Notes under the pieces: model-generated
What the model was told of the DNA's origin: nothing
Database searches by the model: none
What the model saw: the letters and a program-made list of their open reading frames with translations, nothing else
In this document: piece after piece, positions 28,321-37,453 of the stretch
Layout: each line of letters begins with the position of its first letter
Position numbering within the stretch: position 1 is the stretch's first letter
DNA from: Chitinophaga sedimenti
GTDB lineage: Bacteria; Bacteroidota; Bacteroidia; Chitinophagales; Chitinophagaceae
Direction of reading: 5' to 3'
DNA length: 64,000 nucleotides
Assembly (NCBI RefSeq): GCF_023156195.1
Contig: NZ_JAKUKA010000001.1
Coordinates: 5,953,501 to 6,017,500, forward strand
Position numbers and translations under genes: made by a program

Positions 28321-28364
28321 GAACGTGGATATTGGGCTAAATAAGATAGGGCGATTGGTTGAAA

Positions 28365-28392
28365 TAAAAAAGCGGCGTTGGTACGCCGCTAA
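28365..28392 (-). terminator. Terminator of the Gfo/Idh oxidoreductase gene
   Basis: Stem AGCGGCG (28371-28377) / CGCCGCT (28384-28390) with an A-tract at 28365-28370 that becomes a T-tract on the minus strand. Confidence 0.75.
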
Positions 28393-28414
28393 AAGAGTTA
28401 TGTTTCGTTGATTC

Positions 28415-29395
28415 CTAGTTCTCCGTCTGTCCCTTCCCGATCTTCTGCAAAATCTGGTGTGCCACCTCCACTGCCGGAACCCGTCAATCACATTCACATG
28501 CACGGGTTTGTTTTGTAGAATACTGTCGCGGAACAACTCAAGTTCCATCCGGATCGCATTTACCTGTTTTATTTCCGGGTTCTGGATCGCGATGGTTTTT
28601 TTACCGGAATTAGTTTCTATGTCCAGCGTAAACAACCCTTCATCAGCGGGAGTTTTCAGCTTTATGATTTCAGATTTTTTGTCCAGAAGTCGATGCCTAT
28701 ATAGGCGTCTTTCTGGAACAGGCGCATCTTACGCATTTTTTCAGCGAGATGCGGCTGGAGGTCAGGTTGGCCACGCAGCCGTTGTGAAACTCGATACGTA
28801 CGTTCGCAATGTCCGGCGTATCGCTCATTACCGCTACACCACTGGCTGAAATACGGCTGATGGATGATTTCACGATGCTCAGCACGATATCGATGTCGTG
28901 GATCATCAGGTCCAGGATCACGCTTACATCGGTGCCGCGGGGATTAAATTCCGCCAGGCGATGCACTTCAATGAACATTGGCTTCAGGTCGTAGCCTTTC
29001 AGGGCCAGGAAGGCAGGGTTGAAGCGTTCAACGTGTCCCACCTGGAACTTAATATTAGCCTCTTCTACCAGCTTTACCAGGGTTTTGCCTTCGTCGATGG
29101 TATTGGTCATCGGTTTTTCCACAAATACGTGTTTACCGTTGCGGATGGCCAGCTGGCATAACTCAAAATGCAGGGTAGTAGGTGCAACAATGTCAATGGC
29201 GTCTACCGCCATGATTAACTCTTCCGCACTTTCGTAGCGGCGGAGTTGTGGGTATAACTCGTGTACACCGGAAGCATTTTTGTCGCTGGGGTCATAGAAG
29301 CCTGTCACTTCCACGTTCAACATCGTGGAAAGCTGGGAAAGGTGGATTTTGCCTAAGTGCCCTACGCCAAACAAGCCTATTTTGAGCGTTGTCAT
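28415..29395 (-). CDS. Gfo/Idh/MocA family oxidoreductase (frameshifts near 28720 and 28483)
   Basis: NAD(P)-dependent sugar-type dehydrogenase. N-terminal Rossmann fold GLFGVGHLGKIHL, the family signature VEKPMTN (catalytic-lysine motif EKP), QVGHVERFNPAF and a Cys/His-poor C-terminal sheet. It breaks near 28720 (after SSRISLK) and 28483 (after VIDGFR); the C-terminus in the third frame reads VEVAHQILQKIGKGQTEN ending at 28415. Restored length is about 326 residues. Similar proteins are placed in UDP-N-acetyl amino sugar metabolism, but the substrate is not shown here. Confidence 0.85.
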
Positions 29396-29539
29396 TGGAT
29401 CTGTTTTGAAAAATATTCCCGGATACTATTCTTATAATAGTTTGCAAAGTAATGGTGTTCTTACTAAACAATAAAGAAAAATATATAATACAGGAATATC
29501 ATTTCGAAGCTGCCGTTTCCACGTGCAGTAAAAACGCCA

Positions 29540-30264
29540 TTATAGCGCGCCGCTTTCAGAAAAGCTGTAGTAGCTGCCGCCCGAAATAATTATATGATCC
29601 AGCAATTCAATTTCCAGTAATTCGCCCGCAGCCTTGATTTTTGGGTAACGACCACGTCGGCTTTGCTGGGTTTGGGATTACCCGACGGATGGTTATGCCC
29701 GAGCATAATTTTCCTGGCTTTCTGCAGCAGTGCCTGTTCGAAAATTACTTTGGGATCTACGAGCGTGTTGCTGGTGCTGCCATGGCTTACGCAGGAATGC
29801 CCCAGCAGTTTGTTGGCGCGGTTCAGGAACAATACATAGAGATGCTCGGTATGTTGGTCGCCTATTAGCGGCCGCAGTACTTCTACTGCATCCTGGCTGC
29901 ATTGCAGCGAAGGTGGCTCGGAACGGTTGCCCGCATCGCGCCGGCGGCCCAGTTCCAGAGCGGCGGCAATGGTAATGGCCCGTACGCTGCCGATGCCGCT
30001 CTTTTTTTGTAACGCCCGTACATCTTTGCGCCCTAGTTCGTAAAGGCTGTTACTCGATAAATTCATCAGCTCGCGGCCAATATCCACGGCCGACCGTTTG
30101 GAGCGACCGCCACTTGCCAGTAATATGGCCAGTAACTCGGCATCGCTCAATGCATGTGCACCCTTGGCCAGCAGCTTCTCGCGCGGGCGGTCGTCAATTG
30201 CCCAATCCTTGATGGGGGCGGTTAAAGGATGGATAGATTGGGAAGGTAGGTTAACAACTTTCAT
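29540..30264 (-). CDS. radC: RadC/JAB-domain DNA repair-type protein (frameshift near 29640)
   Basis: RadC family protein with a helix-hairpin-helix-like N-terminus (GARALSD-type: KGAHALSDAELLAILLASGG) and a C-terminal MPN/JAB domain. The metal motif is visible: HxHPSGx(8)D in GHNHPSGNPKPSKAD. Near 29640 one A is missing from the run in ACCCAAAAATC; beyond it the frame gives IKAAGELLEIELLDHIIISGG and ends at 29540. Restored length is about 242 residues, near the usual 225-235. The biochemical role of RadC is not firmly known. It is divergent from prs. Confidence 0.9.
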
Positions 30265-30397
30265 ATTTCTTCTCCAGATTTCCTCAAATATACGATTGCT
30301 AATTTTTTTAGTAATGCATCTCCCCGTCTTTTTTCCACATAAAAAAATTAGGAGAGATGCCCCGAAAAGTCATAATTTCGCAACTTCTTTTCCGATT

Positions 30398-31345
30398 ATG
30401 AATCCATCTGTCAAAATCTTTACAGGTAACAGCAATCCGGCGCTGGCCGCGAAAATTGCCGCCAGGTACGGAAACGGTCTTGGTAAAGTAAATATTCAGA
30501 AGTTCAGCGACGGCGAATTTCAGCCGGTGTTTCTGGAGAGCATCAGGGGCGATTATGTTTTCCTGGTGCAGAGCACAAATGCCCCCACAGATAACCTGAT
30601 GGAGCTGCTGATGATGATCGACGCTGCCAAGCGCGCTTCTGCCGGCTACATTACTGCGGTAATCCCTTATTTCGGGTTTGCGCGCCAGGACAGGAAAGAC
30701 AAACCCCGCGTGGCGATCGGCTCTAAGCTGGTGGCCAACTTGCTGACTACGGCAGGTGCTAACAGGGTGATTACCATGGACTTGCATGCTCCACAGATTC
30801 AAGGCTTCTTCGATATCCCGGTGGATCACCCGGATAGTTCGGCGATTTTTATCCCTTATATAGAGAATTTGAAGCTGGAAAATCTTACCTTTGCGTCCCC
30901 CGACGTGGGCAGCACAAACAGGGTGAGAGAAGTGGCCTCCTACTTCAATGCCGAAATGGTGATCTGCGACAAACACCGTAAACGGGCGAATGAAATCGCT
31001 TCTATGGTGGTTATCGGGGATGTGAAAGGAAAGGATATTGTGCTGATCGACGATATCGTGGACACAGCAGGAACCCTTACTAAATCGGCAGGTTTGCTGA
31101 TGGAAAAGGGAGCCAGAAGCGTAAGAGCTTTCTGTACGCACCCGGTGCTCAGCGGCAAGGCTTACGAAAATATTCAGAATTCCGTGCTGGACGAACTGGT
31201 GGTATGTGATACCATTGCGATCAGGGAAGACTGTCCGAAGATCAAAGCGATCAGTGTGGCAGAACTTTTCGCAGTAGCGATCCGCAACATGCACGAAAAC
31301 AAATCGATCACCAGCCTGTTCGTTCACAGCCACAGGAAAGGTTGA
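30398..31345 (+). CDS. prs: Ribose-phosphate pyrophosphokinase
   Basis: Makes PRPP from ribose 5-phosphate and ATP, feeding nucleotide, His and Trp synthesis. It is intact, 315 residues from the ATG at 30398 (upstream in-frame codons are not family-like). Visible marks: NIQKFSDGEFQP, PYFGFARQDRKDKPR, the class I signature MDLHAPQIQGFFDIPVDH and the PRPP loop VLIDDIVDTAGTL. The final residues are a short basic tail. Followed 43 bases later by the L25 gene, a common pairing (prs-rplY-pth), supporting one transcript. Confidence 0.96.
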   Translation: MNPSVKIFTGNSNPALAAKIAARYGNGLGKVNIQKFSDGEFQPVFLESIRGDYVFLVQSTNAPTDNLMELLMMIDAAKRASAGYITAVIPYFGFARQDRKDKPRVAIGSKLVANLLTTAGANRVITMDLHAPQIQGFFDIPVDHPDSSAIFIPYIENLKLENLTFASPDVGSTNRVREVASYFNAEMVICDKHRKRANEIASMVVIGDVKGKDIVLIDDIVDTAGTLTKSAGLLMEKGARSVRAFCTHPVLSGKAYENIQNSVLDELVVCDTIAIREDCPKIKAISVAELFAVAIRNMHENKSITSLFVHSHRKG

Positions 31346-31388
31346 TCCGCAACAAAGGATTTATTTTAAAAACATAAATGTTTAAACA

Positions 31389-31971
31389 ATGAAAACAATA
31401 ACCATCGAAGGAACTCTCAGGAGCGAGCTCGGCAAAAAAGCCACCCGCCAAATTCGTTCTGAGGGACAAGTGCCTTGCGTTATTTATGGGGGTGCAGAAA
31501 CCGTTAGCTTCCACGCTGCGGCGACCGCGTTCAAACCATTGGTATACACTGCTGATTTCCAGCAGGCCGAAATCAACGTAAACGGTAAAGTATACAAAGC
31601 GATCATTAAAGATATGCAGTTCGACGTAGTTACCGACGAACTGGCTCACATCGATTTCCTGGAACTGGTTCCTGGTAAAGCTGTTGTAGCTACCCTGCCG
31701 CTGAAATTGGTTGGTCAGTCTCCACGGTGTTAAAGCAGGTGGTAAACTGGTAACCAAAATGGCTGCTGTTAAAGTGAAAGCTACTCCGGAAAACCTCCGC
31801 GAGAACCTCGAAGTAAGTATCGACGGTCTGGAGCTGAACGAAAACATCCGTGTGGAAGACATCAAAGCGGAAGGCATAGAAATCCTCAACTCTCCCCGTA
31901 TTCCAGTAGCATCTGTGGTAATGACCCGTCAGCTGCGTCAGGAAGAAGCGGCAGATGCCAAGAAAAAATAA
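31389..31971 (+). CDS. rplY: 50S ribosomal protein L25/general stress protein Ctc (frameshift near 31728)
   Basis: Two-domain (CTC-type) L25 that binds 5S rRNA. The N-terminal L25 domain begins TITIEG-like (MKTITIEGTLRSELGKKATRQIRSEG), with PCVIYGG and the conserved AIIKDMQFDVVTDELAHIDF; after LKLVGQS the frame slips by one base at about 31728 and continues GVKAGGKLVTKM to the Lys-rich C-terminus at 31971. Restored length is about 193 residues. It sits in the prs-rplY-pth order typical of bacteria, with a terminator between it and pth. Confidence 0.93.
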
Positions 31972-31992
31972 ATAAGAAGAATATTTATATTT

Positions 31993-32030
31993 AAAGCCCG
32001 GCTGTATTGTTCGCCGGGCTTTTTATTTTT
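31993..32030 (+). terminator. Intrinsic terminator after rplY
   Basis: Stem AGCCCGGC (31995-32002) / GCCGGGCT (32013-32020), ten-base loop, then TTTTATTTTT. Confidence 0.85.
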
Positions 32031-32042
32031 GGAAGGAGTTTT

Positions 32043-32612
32043 ATGAAGTATTTGATCGTCGGTTTAGGCAATATTGGCACGGAGTATGCGCAAACACGTC
32101 ACAACATTGGGTTTGATGTGGTAGATGCATTTGCGCGCAAACACAATGTTTCTTTCAGCTTAGACAGGCTGGCCGATGTAGCGGAATGTAAATGGAAGGG
32201 CAAAACATTTTTCCTGTTAAAACCAACCACTTACATGAACCTTAGCGGTAAAGCCGTTAAATACTGGATGGACAAAGAAAAGATTCCCCTGGAGAATATT
32301 TTTGTAATCGTAGATGACCCGGCGTTACCGCTGGAGGTCATTCGTATCCGCCCCGGCGGCAGCGATGCCGGACATAACGGGCTTAAAAGCATCCGGGAAG
32401 TACTGGGCACCAACCAGTATGCGCGTTTGCGCTTTGGTATCGGCAACAATTATCCCAAAGGACGACAAGTAGATTTTGTACTTGGAAAATGGAAAGGAGA
32501 AGAGCTGCCGGTCGTTTTACAGAAAATCGATAAGAGTTGCGAAATCATTGAAAGCTTTGCAACCCTTGGAACACAACGTACTATGAATAATTATAATAAC
32601 CTGACTTTTTGA
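32043..32612 (+). CDS. pth: Peptidyl-tRNA hydrolase
   Basis: Releases tRNA from peptidyl-tRNA that has dropped off ribosomes. It is intact, 189 residues from the ATG at 32043 (an upstream in-frame Met at 32007 falls inside the terminator). Family residues: N of LIVGLGNIG, catalytic His in TRHNIGFDVVD, the KPTTYMNLSG loop, the Asp of VIVDDPALPLE, RPGGSDAGHNGLKSI and the GKW near the end. Position after rplY agrees. Confidence 0.95.
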   Translation: MKYLIVGLGNIGTEYAQTRHNIGFDVVDAFARKHNVSFSLDRLADVAECKWKGKTFFLLKPTTYMNLSGKAVKYWMDKEKIPLENIFVIVDDPALPLEVIRIRPGGSDAGHNGLKSIREVLGTNQYARLRFGIGNNYPKGRQVDFVLGKWKGEELPVVLQKIDKSCEIIESFATLGTQRTMNNYNNLTF

Positions 32613-32812
32613 TTCGTACAGGAAATTGTATATTTCATGCTTGAAGGTTCCCCAACCTTAACCACTATAGACCATGATAGATGTTTCATTGATTGCTGAA
32701 TGATCCCGGCCACGCTATTGCGACACAGGATATATCAGGCACAGAATATGGTACGTCACAGATGGACTATGGATTTAACCATAGGCTTTATTAACCTTAC
32801 AAAATACGCATT

Positions 32813-33422
32813 ATGAAAATTATCTGCGTTGGAAGAAACTATGCCAAACATGCAGAAGAATTAAAGAACGAAGTGCCCTCCGAGCCCGTGATTTTCATGA
32901 AACCTAAGAATGCTTTATTGCAAAATAACCATCCATTTTATTATCCGGAGTTTACGGACAACTTGCATTTTGAGTGTGAACTGGTATTACGTGTTTCAAA
33001 AACGGTAAACATATCCAGGAGAAGTTTGCGTCCCGTTACTACGATGCGATTTCTGTAGGAATTGATTTTACCGCACGCGATCTGCAGGAGAAGCAGAAAG
33101 CAAAAGGATTGCCTTGGGAGATTGCAAAAGCGTTCGACAATTCGGCCGTTGTAGGCAAGTTTATACCCCTGGCCCCCGAAACTGAAAAAGCGATATTAAC
33201 TTTTGCCTCTACAAAAACAAGGAGCTGGCGCAGCAGGGAAATACGAAAGACCTTCTTTTTTCTTTTGATCAGCTGGTAGCGTACATTTCAAGGTTTTTTA
33301 CGCTCAATATCGGCGACCTCATTTTTACCGGCACCCCCGAAGGTGTTGGCCCCGTGGAAATTGGTGATAAGCTGGAAGCATTCATTGAAGATGATAGCCT
33401 CCTCGAATTTATGATCAAATAG
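32813..33422 (+). CDS. Fumarylacetoacetate hydrolase-family protein (frameshifts near 33005 and 33200)
   Basis: FAH-superfamily hydrolase or decarboxylase of the single-domain type (about 203 residues restored), such as YcgM/acylpyruvase-like enzymes. It begins MKIICVGRNYAKHAEELKNE; acidic metal ligands FECELVLRV, then in another frame VGIDFTARDLQEKQKAKGLPW and the signature FTLNIGDLIFTGTPEGVGPVE. Breaks: near 33005 (KNGKHI lost) and near 33200 (KADINF region). Acylpyruvate hydrolase or oxaloacetate decarboxylase activity is possible but not distinguishable. A hairpin terminator follows. Confidence 0.88.
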
Positions 33423-33432
33423 CATCATATAG

Positions 33433-33472
33433 AAAGGGAGAGAAAACATGAAACATGCTCTCTCCCTTTTTA
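33433..33472 (+). terminator. Hairpin terminator after the FAH gene
   Basis: AAAGGGAGAG (33433-33442) / CTCTCCCTTT (33460-33469) then a short T-run. The loop contains the near-repeat AACATG. Confidence 0.7.
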
Positions 33473-33479
33473 ACTTTCT

Positions 33480-33918
33480 TTATTTTGATGGAACGTTCGC
33501 GTAAATCGCGTCCAGTATCCGGGTAAGTTCCTTGTAGTCAGTTTCAGACAGGTCTTTCCAGCCCACTTTACGCATCTCCAGCACTACCGGCCTCACGTCT
33601 TTATATTTTTTTACCCCTTCCTCCGTAAGTGTCAAAAACACTTTCCGCCGGTCATCTTTCGATACTTCCCGCTCTACCAACTCCTTTTTTACCAGCAATT
33701 CGATAATGCGGGACACCGTTGTAATGTCCTTGGCCGCTTCTTTGGCCAGCTCATTATGGGTGATCTTCTTAAACTTATAAATGTTTTCCAGCAGCAGCCA
33801 TTGGTCTACCGTAATGTCCTTCTTCAGGTCATCGAATGTTTTCTGCCAATAATTGCGCAGTTTTTGAGTGTCGCATCCAACTTAAAAAAGAGGGATTACT
33901 GACGAAAGTATCGGGCAT
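33480..33918 (-). CDS. MarR family transcriptional regulator (frameshifts near 33885-33862)
   Basis: Winged-helix repressor of about 145 residues restored. It starts MPDTFVSNPSFL at 33918; one A is missing at about 33887, after which DITVDQWLLLENIY, THNELAKEAAKDITTVSRIIELLVKK (recognition helix) and the wing EREVSKDDRRKVFLTLTEEG are read. The helices KKYKDVRPVVLEMRK complete a MarR dimerisation domain. It is divergent from the fused E1 gene, and a perfect palindrome lies between the two genes, so autoregulation and control of the E1 gene is the natural guess. Confidence 0.85.
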
Positions 33919-33924
33919 AAATCT

Positions 33925-33932
33925 TATATTTG
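33925..33932 (+). promoter_or_regulatory. -7 element upstream of the fused E1 gene
   Basis: TATATTTG matches TAnnTTTG, directly upstream of the palindromic operator candidate at 33940-33961. No -33 was seen at the standard spacing. Confidence 0.45.
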
Positions 33933-33939
33933 TAATAGC

Positions 33940-33961
33940 AATAGTTGTTATAGCAACTATT
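33940..33961. promoter_or_regulatory. Palindromic operator candidate between MarR and E1 genes
   Basis: AATAGTTG (33940-33947), six-base centre TTATAG, CAACTATT (33954-33961): perfect 8-bp arms. It sits just downstream of a -7 box for the E1 gene and 22 bases upstream of the MarR start, the classical place for a MarR dimer site. Confidence 0.65.
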
Positions 33962-33996
33962 TTAAGTACTGCTGATTCCACCAAAACAGTCTTACC

Positions 33997-36133
33997 GTGA
34001 TTAAAGATAGTATAAGCACTCCAACTTTGAAAGCGGCCGACCGCCGTCACGACCGTGAGAACGCTTTATTACTCGAGGCCTACCGGCTGATGTGCTTGTC
34101 TATGGCCATGACCGACAAGTACGAAGCCAATCGCCAGCTCTGCAAATACGTGCATTCCACCTCCCGCGGGCACGAAGCCGTTCAACTGGCCACAGGCCTG
34201 CTCCTGAAATCCTGCGACTATGTAAGTCCCTATTACCGCGACGACAGCATGATGCTTGCCATGGGTTTTACGCCTTACGAGTTGATGTTGCAGTTGCTGG
34301 CAAAAAGGACGATCCTTTCAGTGGCGGCCGTTCGTATTACTGCCATCCTTCGAGCCGCCGTTCTGACCGGCCCACTATTCCCCATCAAAGCAGTGCTACA
34401 GGCATGCAGGTAATTCCGGCAACGGGAATGGCCCAGGGCGTGCAGTACCGGAGGAACAGGGCCTGCTAACAGGGGAGGAGCGCCCGGTTGTACTCTGTTC
34501 CCTCGGCGACGGCAGCGTAACAGAAGGCGAGGTCAGCGAAGCCTGGCAGTTTGCCGTGTTAAAGCAGTTGCCGATCATTTACCTTGTACAGGACAATGAA
34601 TGGGGTATTTCTGTCAGCTCCGATGAGGCCCGTGCGATGGATGCCTATGAGTATGCCGCAGGTTTTAAGGGGATGGAGCGCCTGCGTACCGATGGCAGCG
34701 ATTTTGAGGAGAGTTATCATGCCATGCAAACCGCCATCGACTATGTGCGTACCGAAAGGAAGCCGATCCTGGTGCACGCGAAAGTACCACTGCTTGGTCA
34801 TCATACGTCCGGAGTAAGAAAAGAATGGTACCGTTCTCCGGAGGATCTGGCAAAACATGCGCAACAAGACCCGTTTGTACGCCTGCATCAGCGTTTGGTG
34901 GAACGAGGTGTAAAAGAGGATGCATTAGCAGATATACAGCAGGAAACCACTAAATATATTTCATCCCAGTTCGAAATGGCCCGTTTGGCCGACGATCCCG
35001 ATACCGAAACGGTACGTGAACATGTGTTTGCGCCCACCCCTGTAACGGAAGAACGGGGAGTGCGGAGTCCGCGTGGCGGCGCCAAAGTGGTAATGGTGGA
35101 TGCCGCATTGCATGCCATAGAGGAGGTGATGCAGCAATACCCGGAAGCACTGTTATACGGACAGGATGTAGGCGGCAGGCTGGGCGGCGTGTTTCGCGAA
35201 GCAGCTACACTGGCGAACAAGTTTGGTGATAAGAGGGTGTACAATACCGCGATACAGGAGGCTTATATCATCGGCAGCACGGTCGGATTATCGGCCGCAG
35301 GCGTGAAACCCATCGTAGAGGTGCAGTTCGCAGATTACATCTATCCGGGTTTCAACCAGCTGGTGTGCGAAATTTCGAAATCGTGTTATCTGACCGGTGG
35401 CAAGTTCCCGATACAAACTTTAATTCGCGTGCCAATAGGGGCGTACGGAGGCGGAGGTCCTTATCACTCAGGTAGTGTGGAAACAACGCTGCTGAGCATT
35501 AAAGGCATCAAGATCGTATATCCCTCCAATGCCGCCGATATGAAAGGTTTAATGAAAGCCGCATTCCTCGATCCCAACCCGGTGGTGATGCTGGAACATA
35601 AAGGTCTTTACTGGAGTAAAGTGCCCGGTACCCAGGATGCCATGACGATAGAGCCAGATGCAGATTACCTATTGCCACTAGGCAAAGGCGCCGTGGTGCA
35701 GGAAGGCGATGCGATGTGCATCATCACATACGGGATGGGCGTTTACTGGGCAAAAGCTGCGGCTGCGAAGTTCCCGGGAAAGGTGGAGATCATTGATTTG
35801 CGCACTTTATTTCCGCTGGATGAAGAACTTGTTTTCGCCACTGTCCGCAAATTCGGGAAGTGCCTGGTACTTACAGAAGAGCAGTTGAATAACTCGTTTG
35901 TGCAGGCGTTGGCGGCGCGAATTCAACAGCAGTGTTTCCGCTGGTTGGATGCGCCGGTGTATACATTTGGTGCGCTGGATCTACCGGCGGTACCATTGAA
36001 TATGGAACTGGAGAAAGAGATGTTGCCGAATGCGGAGAAATTGGCGGCATTGATTGCAGAAATACTGAATTATTATTTTTTGAAAATCTCTTTTGGATTT
36101 AAAGAATTTGCCGTTATCTTTGCACTCCCTTAA
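33997..36133 (+). CDS. Fused alpha-beta E1 subunit of a 2-oxoacid dehydrogenase (frameshifts near 34305 and 34450)
   Basis: Thiamine-dependent decarboxylase component, most like 2-oxoisovalerate (branched-chain) dehydrogenase, with alpha and beta subunits in one chain of about 690-710 residues. Alpha part: STSRGHEAVQLATG, SPYYRDDSMMLAMGF, then in another frame HPSSRRSDRPTIPHQSS and the ThDP motif GDGSVTEGEVSEAW, then YLVQDNEWGISVS. Beta part from about residue 340: LYGQDVGGRLGGVF, ADYIYPGFNQLV, GGGGPYHSGSVE, KAAFLDPNPVVMLEHKGLY and FGKCLVLTEEQLNNSF. Frame breaks lie near 34305 and 34450. The start is GTG at 33997. The end at 36133 overlaps the tRNA promoter; one T fewer in the run near 36077 would stop it at about 36083. 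Confidence 0.88.
36092..36122 (+). promoter_or_regulatory. Promoter of the tRNA gene
   Basis: TTTG (36092-36095), 19 bases, TATCTTTG (36115-36122). Textbook Bacteroidota promoter; the tRNA begins at 36143. Confidence 0.75.
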
Positions 36134-36142
36134 CAGGGAAAT

Positions 36143-36216
36143 GGCGAGGTAGCTCAGGTGGTTAGAGCGTTGGATTCATAACCCAAAGGTCTCGGGTTCA
36201 ACTCCCGATCTCGCTA
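36143..36216 (+). tRNA. tRNA with CAT anticodon (elongator Met most likely)
   Basis: Full cloverleaf: acceptor GGCGAGG pairing with TCTCGCT (ends as G-U wobbles), D-arm GCTCAGGTGGTTAGAGC, anticodon loop TTCATAA, T-arm TCGGG-TTCAACT-CCCGA, discriminator A. CCA is not encoded. A CAT anticodon can be elongator Met, initiator or lysidine-modified Ile; the 5' G opposing a U and this overall sequence favour elongator Met. It is followed at once by a strong terminator. Confidence 0.9.
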
Positions 36217-36218
36217 CT

Positions 36219-36252
36219 AAAAAAGGCTTTCAAAAATCTGAAAGCCTTTTTA
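36219..36252. terminator. Bidirectional terminator between the tRNA and the RhuM-Fic gene
   Basis: Perfect stem AAAAGGCTTTCA (36221-36232) / TGAAAGCCTTTT (36239-36250), loop AAAATC. A- and T-tracts make it work in both directions. Confidence 0.88.
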
Positions 36253-37242
36253 ATTATACCCATTAATAAGATTCACTACCACCTGCACAATAACATCCTT
36301 CTCATCCGGTTTGCTTTCTGCGATCATCAACGTCAAAGCAACCAACGCATTATCCGCAATGCGCTTTGATCCATCTTCCCGGTAAAGAATATTATTCTTT
36401 TCAAGGAACCAAACGAACAGAAACGCAGCAATCCGCTTGTTCCCATCCGAGAAGGAATGATTTTTAACAACGAAATACAAAAAATTGGCAGCTTTTTCCT
36501 CTATGCTGGGATAAAGTTCCTGTCCGCCAAACGACTGATAGATGGTAGCGATGGAACTTTGGAATGATTCATCCTTTTCATTTCCGAAAAGCCTGCTTCC
36601 TCCAAATTTGTCTTTCAATCCCTGGATAGCTTTCATAGATTCCTCATAAGTAGCAATGAAAGATTGTTCCGTATGAATGGCCTCTATTGTAAGTGTTCGA
36701 TGATCATATTTATCCAGAATGTCCAACGCATAGGTATAATCGGTAATTACTTTTAACAGTCCATCTCTTTCATCGGAGGAAAGTGATGTAGCGTTAATCA
36801 CATTACTCATTATTCGAACGGTCTGTTTGAGTGCATCAAACTGTTGGCTTTTTTCCTGCAGGCGTTTTTCGTTCAGGGAGTATCCCTGAGTGAGGTATTC
36901 TTTTAGAATCTTGTTTGCCCAGATACGGAACTGGGTACCGCGTTTTGATTTTACCCGGTACCCCACAGATATGATCACGTCAAGAGAGTACTGCTCTGCC
37001 TTGCGTTTAACCGTTCTTTTACCTTCTTTTTGAACTGTCAAGGATTCCTTGACAGTTGTTTCCCGGTCAAGCTCACCTTCTTTAAATATATTATTTAAGT
37101 GTAAACTGATGTTTTGTTTAGTACTTTTAAATAGTGCTGTCATCTGACTTTGCGTTAGCCAAACAGTATCCTGCTCAAGTGTAACATCTATCAATGTTTC
37201 ACCATCTGGTGTCTGATAAATAACGATCTGATTATTTTCCAT
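36250..37242 (-). CDS. RhuM-type DNA-associated domain fused to Fic/Doc domain
   Basis: Intact protein of 330 residues. The N-terminal ~150 residues match the RhuM/virulence-protein family (WLTQSQMTALFKSTKQNIS HTH-like, LNNIFKEGELDRE, YSLDVIISVGYRVKSKRG). The C-terminal ~160 residues form a Fic/Doc-type domain with the core motif HSFSDGNKRIAAF, i.e. HxFx[D/E]GNxR with the catalytic His; this domain transfers AMP or another phosphate group to target proteins. The start is the ATG at 37242. It stands alone beside the tRNA, AT-richer than its neighbours. It resembles the Doc toxin in its motif, but no antitoxin gene is adjacent. Confidence 0.85.
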   Translation of the reverse strand: MENNQIVIYQTPDGETLIDVTLEQDTVWLTQSQMTALFKSTKQNISLHLNNIFKEGELDRETTVKESLTVQKEGKRTVKRKAEQYSLDVIISVGYRVKSKRGTQFRIWANKILKEYLTQGYSLNEKRLQEKSQQFDALKQTVRIMSNVINATSLSSDERDGLLKVITDYTYALDILDKYDHRTLTIEAIHTEQSFIATYEESMKAIQGLKDKFGGSRLFGNEKDESFQSSIATIYQSFGGQELYPSIEEKAANFLYFVVKNHSFSDGNKRIAAFLFVWFLEKNNILYREDGSKRIADNALVALTLMIAESKPDEKDVIVQVVVNLINGYN

Positions 37243-37453
37243 CTTGTTTTCTTATCGTTATAAAGTTAACGAATCAATACAGAGCAAATCGTTAAATGCT
37301 AGCAAACTATGTAATGATTGGTTCCAATTTTCTCCCGGTCCCGCTACGAAGGGGGAATCTCCAAAGATTTTGAGGACTGTTCAATCATAAGCAGCCCTGT
37401 TTTCTTTGAGTGCCATTTCGTTATGTATGAAAGCAGGATGTAGCCGGGGATTA
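37243..37453. other. Intergenic stretch, no gene seen
   Basis: 211 bases between two minus-strand genes. Nothing recognisable apart from AT-rich sequence that should carry the RhuM-Fic promoter. Confidence 0.5.

Noticed and set aside
26923..28635. A 570-residue fusion of an oxidoreductase piece and a glycosidase
   Set aside because: The first ~105 residues are the C-terminus of the Gfo/Idh gene in a shifted frame; a terminator and a signal peptide start (28320) separate the two genes.
30308..31333. 341-residue open frame on the minus strand
   Set aside because: Antisense to prs, which is unmistakable on the plus strand.
32644..32659. Short hairpin AAGGTT-CCCC-AACCTT after pth
   Set aside because: Only six base pairs and no T-tract; too weak to call a terminator or RNA.
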